The notes under the pieces are model-generated. The model saw only the letters and a list, made by a program, of their open reading frames with translations, ran no database searches and was not told where the DNA came from. Shown here one piece after another: positions 57,601-64,000 of a stretch of DNA of 64,000 nt. Every line of letters starts with the position of its first letter. Positions within the stretch are counted from its first letter, which is position 1. A program made the translations under genes and the position numbers. Source of the stretch: Symbiodinium natans (lineage: Eukaryota > Sar > Dinophyceae > Suessiales > Symbiodiniaceae); the NCBI GenBank assembly GCA_905221605.1, contig CAJNDS010002796.1, positions 182,001 to 246,000 on the forward strand, given 5' to 3'.

Positions 57601-59136
57601 TGCTTGTTGCGTCAGCGCTGACCATGCAAGCATGCGAGTTCAACTGCGTCTCTCGACAGCGACGAACAGAGAGTCTGTTCCCAGACGCTCATAGACCATG
57701 CTTGGTACAATCGTGACAACAGGCCCTCAGCCGTGAACCGATCTTGCGATACATGTCGAAACGTCTTCGGCACGCCGCCACTTTCAACATGGCCGACATC
57801 ACTTCGAGTTCGGGCGGAGATGGCATGTCTTGCAGAGACGGGTTAAACGATTGCAACGACAAAGGCTTTGCAGGTGCTTTTGCAGGTGCTGGGTTGAATA
57901 TTTGATGGCCAATTGACGGCTGATGATGCGAAGCCTTATCGGCTCTCGTGAGGTTTTTTTGTCAGTTGCAAAGAGACTCGTGTGCAATGTGTGCAATGTG
58001 CATGCCTACTTCTGTGTCGACGCAAAGCCTGGCCCTGCCCTCAAAGCGCACGTATTTGCAGAACGTCCTTATGCCAGTCTTGAACGTCTCGAAGTGTTTC
58101 TCGCAGCAGTTCCTCGTAACACATCGAATTCACTAGGTCGCTTGCCTTCTTGTTGATGCGTCAGCGTGTGGATGTCAAGACTCACAGGTGCCAACACCGA
58201 TGCCGGCGTGGCAGCCCTGGCTGTGGTCACCTTCAGTGGCCTCAGTGCTCCGGATCAAAACATCTCACGCTTGTACATGCCTTGACATGAGATCGTTGTG
58301 CTGCGACGTGCTGAGCAGATGCTGTTGGAAGTGTTTGCGGACTCTTGCTGTGGTTTGCGCGTCTTGACTTCCACTCTTTCGGTTGGCACTCTTACATGCG
58401 TTGTCATGCGTTCCCCAAGCCTAGGTGTGGCCTGACTTCAACCAGCTACCGCCAGGATGCTACCTGATCGGCTGTCCCAGCAGCGGTTCGTGCCCTACCA
58501 TTCCAGGGCCACGTTGGGCCATTCGACCAGGGTTTCTATCATGTTTCTATCAGACCAGGGTTTCTGTCAGGCCAGTTCTGCTTGGTCGCACCCGTGGATG
58601 TTGACACTGGCACGTGCCTCAGTTCGGCAGATCGTTTCAATTCAATACAAAGACACACTGCAGGCTTGTAGGTAGATGTGCCCAGGATGGTTGTGCAGCC
58701 CCTGTGACATCAACCTCTGTTGTGATAGGATTGATAAGCCTGAACTCCACGCAAAGTGCCAGGAAGAAAACCCCTTTGAAGCACCACAGCCCTGATACCC
58801 GTGTTGTGCCTTCTGGCTTCTGAGCAAGGCTTGTGGCCACTTCCCAGAATATCCTCTGCTAAGAAGACCTGCAAGCCAAGCCACAGCAAAGCCACAGCAA
58901 AGCCTGCAAGGCTTGACAAGCGTGGAGAAGAACGCGCATACTTTGCGCGAGCTTGATGAGCTCCAAGTGAGTGCCCCCCCCAAGCTGCAAGAGCTGATGT
59001 GAAGACCTGCTAAAGACATGCAGCTTTTACGAGAGGCTCACAAGAGCAGTTTCCGGTTGACGTTCCCACGCCTACGGGGCTGGGCGGGCTCAGCCAATCG
59101 AGTGCGCCTCCGTTCTTTTGCACTCTGTTTTTTTGG
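54651..59136. other. Region without supported genes
   Basis: Short frames only. Local repeats include GCATCCT near 54942-54970, TGTGCAATG near 57980 and TTTCTATCA near 58533. The frame near 54785-54905 (EFLIQHEVYTITRIMQDFGRAF) looks exon-like but matches nothing I know. Confidence 0.25.
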
Positions 59137-59321
59137 ATGTGCGTTGAAGGATTTGAAGGTGGACGTGTTTGCACTTGGAGACGTTTCCAGGTGATGACTA
59201 CGAAGACTTGGACGAGCTCGAAAGTGCATCATCCCCAGTCTTTGCTCGCCTTGTGTTGCAGCAGCTACTGCAGCTACTGCACAATGCAACACGTTTCCTG
59301 CCCTAGGCGTTCCAGAGCGAC

Positions 59322-59687
59322 ATGGCTGCCATGCAGGGGCCCCAAAACTGGGAAGGAGAGTTGAGAAGAGAGCTGGCGCGTCCTCGCATCATGCTACATC
59401 TTGAGTTTCTTGAGCCCGTCTTGCAGGGAGAACGGGCGAAAGATGGGCCAAGAGATCTTGAAGCTGCAGCGAGCCGAGCCTGCAAGAGCTGCGCCGTTGA
59501 AACGCAGGATGCTTCGAATGGTCCTCAGACCGTGATCACTCCGACTGACAGGTTGCAGCAGGCGGAGGACCTGGATGAGCCTCTGGAGGAGCCTGCGCCG
59601 CTGAAAGTCTCGCGGACAAGTCGAAGGCCTTGCAGGGTTTTCAATGTTGGCCATCCTGCGAGCATCGCTTTGTCTGCGGAGGCTTGA
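59322..59687 (+). CDS. Hypothetical acidic frame, 121 residues
   Basis: It begins at ATG 59322. Composition is charged (Glu/Arg-rich, LDEPLEEPAPLK), unlike the frames around it. A frame just upstream (59195-59305) is also acidic (YEDLDELES), and the two could be parts of one broken or intron-split gene. No domain was recognised. Confidence 0.25.
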   Translation: MAAMQGPQNWEGELRRELARPRIMLHLEFLEPVLQGERAKDGPRDLEAAASRACKSCAVETQDASNGPQTVITPTDRLQQAEDLDEPLEEPAPLKVSRTSRRPCRVFNVGHPASIALSAEA

Positions 59688-59802
59688 TGTTCAGGTTTTC
59701 GTGTTGCGCGGGACTGCGGCACTTGGAATTCCTGCTTGTAGGAAGACTCGCCATCGAGACGACTTCACTGACACGTCATCTAGGCCTTTGATGCCTTTGA
59801 GA

Positions 59803-59880
59803 GTTTGGCATGGTTTGGCATGGTTTGGCATGGTTTGGCATGGTTTGGCATGGTTTGGCATGGTTTGGCATGGTTTGGAA
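59803..59880. repeat. Ten-base minisatellite, TGGTTTGGCA, about eight units
   Basis: Eight near-perfect consecutive units, the last ending GGAA. The period is ten bases, as in the minisatellite at 54591-54650. Confidence 0.95.
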
Positions 59881-60239
59881 ATAGTTTGTGTGCACTGGCT
59901 AGGGGTGGCAACCCGAGACTTTGCTGCAACTTCATCCTGGCGATGGGGAGAGAGTACGTGCCTCGCTTAAAGCTTGGACTTAAGTCCAAGGAGCCTTTGT
60001 AACGTGTAAAGGGCTTTGTTGGCTCCGTCATTGTTGGGCTAAAACTAGAAGGGAGTGCAGGGTACATGTACAGGGCGAACCTTTAACGCTTCAGTAGCTC
60101 CACACTTCTCACGGCTACGTGGGCCACCTTCCATGTCCGAGTGTGTACAGGCGTACAAGCAGGCAGGGCAAGGAACTCCGTGCAACTCTCCGCACGTAAG
60201 CACCGTGATGATGTCAATGCCGCCACACATGCATGTCCT

Positions 60240-60317
60240 GTCAAGGTTCCCACCATCATTGGACGAGGCGGTGCCAACACAAAGTCAATCCATGAAGAGA
60301 CAGGCTGCAAGGTGTCC
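60240..60317 (+). CDS. KH-domain exon of a host gene, partial
   Basis: The frame reads VKVPTIIGRGGANTKSIHEE then TGCKV. This is the core of a type I KH domain: strand, GRGG as the GxxG loop (60261-60272), and the helix ending E-E-T-G. KH domains bind single-stranded RNA or DNA. The match stops at AAG followed by GTGTCC, a plausible splice donor, and the upstream AG at 60244 could be the acceptor. The rest of the gene was not found with confidence. The frame is formally open over 60141-60587. Confidence 0.6.
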
Positions 60318-62183
60318 TGTCCTCAGGTCATCACAGTGTTGTTGCACCCATGTGCATGTCAGAAGCTCGGGGAATTGTTGCACGGCCAGGCGAGTGCGTG
60401 GCCGCGGATCCGGGCATTTGGAGCAGCAGAGCAACGAGGAGAGAGAGTACATAAGACCTTCAGGTTCCATTTTCGTTCAAGTATGTTCAAGTATGTTTCA
60501 TTTGTTTTCAACAAGTCGGGTGCTGAGGAGGCACCCACGAATCTAATGCTGGCGGCACCTCGGCTTTTTCAGCGAGTATGGCAGTAGGCAGGTCAGCTTG
60601 GATGAGAGCTCAGTGGAGCATGCTTCAGTTGTCTAGCCCCCTAAGCACCAGGTCACTGCTGAGCCAGGGAACAAGGAAGGCTTCATCCAGGCCGTCGCCA
60701 AGAGCCTTCTCCTGCTTTGGAACGTGCCTGGCCAATTGACCCAGTGCTTGTGGGCTTCGTAGCGCTTGTTACGAACTGGCTGGCGCTTGTGCCACTGAGG
60801 TGGACGAGCGGTATCAGCAGGACTGCCGCCGGTGCGGTGTTCGTCCTTCTTCCCCGAGCTTTTACATCAGCGTGGAGAACGAAGATGTGAAGATGGAGCT
60901 GGCTGAGGTTTTCGGCAAGGAGTTTACGACGTTGATCGCCCCTGGCTCTTTAGCCACAAGATCTTGCAGGACGAAGGTTTAAAGACTCTTGTTGACTTCA
61001 GCGGCAGAATTGGATGGCACCTGCTCTGGATCCCGGGGCGGTGTGTTTGTTGTTGTGATGTGACAGGTGCCAGCGGCTATCAGTCCTATGCTTTGCAAAC
61101 CGTGGCTGGGATCCATACCAGGAGAGTCGCTAGGGAGTTGAACTCGTTTGCTATCCTTTCATTTCCCTTCGCAGGGCAGTCTCCACGATGTTCTCCAGCT
61201 AAAGAAAGGGAATCAAAATGAGCTTCCAGCGCTGTGTACAAGTTATATGAGAACATCTTGCCTTGCTTTGTTGTCCCAAGCTCCATATCACCCACGCTCA
61301 GCAGTGACCCTGGAGCAAGTTGGCAACCGACCAAGTATTTGCTTCGATTCTGTTCACTCACGACCGGAAGATGCGTTGAATTGGATACGACGACCTTGAC
61401 TTGCGATTCTCTCCTGTGCTGATTCTGGAGCGTGCATTCAAAGATCTCTTTCGCAGCACCCCGCAAGTCAAGCATTTGCATTTTAGAGCTGCAACGCGAG
61501 GACACCTCCTTGTTGCAGAGCCATGCTTATCGTGCACCCTTTCATAGGATCAGCAGCTTGACGCCCTCAATCCCCAGCCCTGTGTTCAAATTGTTGCCTC
61601 AGCAGGGTTGCACGCTGAATGTTTCACAGCTCAGATGCTGCGGAAGCCGACAGCAGATCTGAGTTGGCAAGGCCCCGAAGGCCCCGGCCAAAGGTCGTCA
61701 TGTGTTGGCACTGCTTTTCTGCCCAACGGATGCCCCACGGCCCACGGTTGATATCTTTCTAGAGTCGACACGATTTGACGAGCCCAACAAGCGAAGCAGT
61801 GGAAGAAGAAGGTGCTGGACCTCGGATGTGGTTGCAGCATGTTGCAGTGTCAGTGTGCTCCTGAAGGATAGCCAGGGCAATGTTCATGTGCTTTGGCTTG
61901 GATGCTATCTGATGCTATTTGGCTCAAGATGCTGTAGCTGTGCTTTTGGGCGTCTTGCGACTCCGTGCATTCAATAAGAAATCCCACAGGCACTGGTCTA
62001 AATCCGCTGCTGTCTTCAGTTGAGTAGGTCACAACAAATTGTTTCACACCTGGGAATGTAAGTGTTTCGCACAAGTCCAACCGTGGGAGTGTGTGCGGCT
62101 GCTTCCAAGCTAATTCGGTGCTGAATCTTTCATGCTTCCTTACGGGGGTACAGTGGTTGGCTGATGCGGAGGCGTGACTGGTT
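60318..62183. other. Region with possible exons, none confirmed
   Basis: The frame 60800-60982 (FYISVENEDVKMELAEVFGKEF) looks protein-like and might belong to the same gene as the KH exon. TATTTGGCTCAAG at 61916-61928 resembles the DinoSL end. Nothing else was supported. Confidence 0.25.
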
Positions 62184-62654
62184 ATGGCACGCTTGCTGGC
62201 GACGCTCGCTGTATGCCTCCAGGTGCAGCTTATCAAGCTTGTGATTTCTTTGTATGATGTTCTCAAAAGATGCAGCGATACTGAGGTGGCATGCGTGATG
62301 GGATCTGCGCAAGGCTCATGGGAACCTATTGACGAAGATGCAGCCCTCCAAGATGTTGATCATGCTTCGTTACATCTCATGGTATTAGTAGGCAGTACAG
62401 TTCATCTTCAAGCAGCTTCTCAGATCGACATCATGGCCTTAATTGATGACGAGCCGGAGGGAATTGCCATGATCCAGAAAGATGCGCGACTGACAGGTGG
62501 GAACTTGGTTTTTGACATTGTACTTGCCTTGTTCCGCACCAGCTGGCCTGCTTTGGAAATCCTCTGGATTCTTTTCGCCGCTTTGATGCCAGCTGCCGCG
62601 GCTGCCGGCTGCCGAGGTGACGATGACTGCCCTGAGGCAGGCATGAGGTGTTAA
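62184..62654 (+). CDS. Hypothetical open frame, 156 residues
   Basis: It starts at ATG 62184 with a hydrophobic N-terminus that could be a signal sequence or membrane anchor. An acidic middle (EPIDEDAALQDVDHASLHLM) and a second hydrophobic stretch near residues 110-140 follow. It ends with GDDDCPEAGMRC. No family was recognised. It could be an exon of a membrane protein, or chance. Confidence 0.3.
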   Translation: MARLLATLAVCLQVQLIKLVISLYDVLKRCSDTEVACVMGSAQGSWEPIDEDAALQDVDHASLHLMVLVGSTVHLQAASQIDIMALIDDEPEGIAMIQKDARLTGGNLVFDIVLALFRTSWPALEILWILFAALMPAAAAAGCRGDDDCPEAGMRC

Positions 62655-64000
62655 GAGGTGATGAGAGTGAGATCACAAACTGGCATGGACCGGATATGAG
62701 CCGCCATCAGATCACGGACCGGAGTGTTGACACAGGAATCTAGAGCAGGGCATGAGCATATCCTGTCATATCCCCTGGTTGCCTTGATGATTCTGCTTGG
62801 AAGTACAGCTTAGTATCAGCAAGTCGCATGAATGAAGGGTGAACATCAGGGTCTTCTAGAGTTCTTTAGTGCTGCATAGTGCGACAAAGCACAACAAATC
62901 GTGCAATTGACGGATGCTCCCCTTTGCTCACTTTGCTCCATCTCACGGGTCCACGGTTTCCCGTGCGACCCGTTGCGGAGCGCTGGCCTCTGCCGGCCCC
63001 GGGCAACGGCAGAGGCCCGGGCAACCAGGGCAACCCGCATTCCATCGGCGCTTCGCTGAGCCCCCGACGTTTCCGACCTTCCTCAGAGGCACGTGCCATG
63101 TCTTTGCTTCTGCAGGAGCACTGTTGTTTGGAGTATTTTCCAGAGGTGCAAGAAGAATTTCGAGTTACGGAGCGGAACAAGAATGAAGAATAACCCTGGT
63201 CGTGCAGAGCACGGTCCCGCGTCCTGTGATCGCAATGGGTTTCTTGTCTGGCAGTTATGCTGTTTTTGGATTGCGTTGGATTGCCCCTAGCGGGAGGCTC
63301 TTCGCAGCTTTTCTGCGTGGGCGCGGCGGTGGCTGCTTCGTGCCGGCGCAGGTCATCGGTTTGCCTTTTCCGTGGAGTTTCAGCGGAGCTGCTTCGCAGG
63401 CACGTTGCTTCGGCTGCCATGGCCTCGGACGCGTCTTCGGGCCAGGCTCGACAGCAATGCTCACAAGCAAATTCTCAAGCAAGCATGTGCCAATTTAGCA
63501 TCGTCTGCATGATCAGGAGACGGGCCTTCTGCTCATTGAGCATTTGAATCTGAATGTGCCCGGCCTTCAGATTTGTCGCGTTGGCGGGCTTTCAATGCAC
63601 AGCTTGCCACCGCCATGCGATCGCAGACCGTTGAGATACGGGATTTGGCGAGGCTGAGTACACAAGTTGCCCTGGAGTTCTACGAAGCGCTCCGATAGAT
63701 TCAGAGATCCAGTTTTTTCTGCACATGAATGTCACCGCTTTTCACTTCTGTCCTACTTACCATGAGGGTGAGGGTCTGGGCGGCTTTGGAGTATTGTTCT
63801 GTTGATCATGCACGAAAGCTCCACACTCTGGAGTCTGTGCAAGGCTCTTGGATGCTGCCGAGATGCAAGGCGGCCAATGACAAAAACATTACACAGTCTC
63901 TTGGTTAAAGCTTAGCTTGAGGCTTGAATTTTGCATTTGTACAACAATGTTCGTGCTTCCGGGCAGGTAGAATTGCATGTCGCATCTGGCAAATCACAAA
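62655..64000. other. No gene seen
   Basis: Short frames on both strands, with overlapping alternatives of similar length and no motif. Nothing was supported. Confidence 0.4.

Noticed and set aside
1-64000. Bacterial or viral origin of the window
   Set aside because: Retrotransposons with spliced-leader remnants, microsatellites and long gene-poor tracts fit a dinoflagellate nucleus. There are no operons or ribosome-binding-site pattern.

Overview
The window reads as nuclear DNA of a dinoflagellate. The evidence is indirect but consistent. There are several retroelement families of the diverged kind found in dinoflagellate genomes. A near-complete relic of the dinoflagellate spliced leader (DinoSL) lies on the minus strand at 12631-12648. 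Three LINE copies begin with the last nine bases of the same leader. Single-copy host coding sequence is scarce, and no rRNA or tRNA gene was recognised. I see no sign of bacterial DNA or a CRISPR array.

Layout. (1) 1-8110, plus strand: a Ty3/gypsy-like pol region with protease, RT thumb plus RNase H, integrase, accessory domains, and then the RT fingers/palm with YVDD at the far 3' end. The RT is therefore split and permuted. (2) 8490-10039, minus: a frame-broken lysine-rich gene with a zinc-finger remnant. (3) 10040-13431: no gene seen, a large TAG-type microsatellite and the minus-strand DinoSL relic. (4) 13432-18165, minus: one long gene broken by two frame changes. It joins a Tpt1/KptA RNA 2'-phosphotransferase-like domain to C2H2 and RanBP2-type zinc fingers, a membrane segment, a SWIM-type zinc finger and a phospholipase-D-fold domain. 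(5) 18326-22368, plus: a Ty1/copia pol with an internal deletion, ending in a polypurine tract. (6) 22369-44236: four LINE-related elements (A, B, C, D) head to tail, inserted at the first bases of what I infer is the copia 3' LTR. The 13-base sequence TGATATATGTGAC, or a one-base variant, flanks every element, five times in all. (7) 44237-64000: mostly sequence without recognisable genes, with minisatellites and one good KH-domain exon.

The LINE array is the main find. Full-length units A and C differ at only the five bases I noticed across 8.8 kb. They carry a zinc-ribbon/coiled-coil ORF1 and an ORF2 with endonuclease, RT and RNase H. A third ORF looks like a protein-kinase fold; it is frameshifted in A and C but intact in the 5'-truncated copy B. 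The 3' ends share a hairpin with a UNCG-type loop and a compensatory base-pair change. A bulged hairpin, an outer stem with one unpaired base followed by GAG, three variable bases and CTC, recurs eleven times in one element, in both untranslated and coding parts. Element D shares both ends with the LINEs but carries a different cysteine-rich ORF and three hairpins with nearly identical 18-base loops. These features suggest a LINE family that is trans-spliced, site-targeted and rich in RNA structure.
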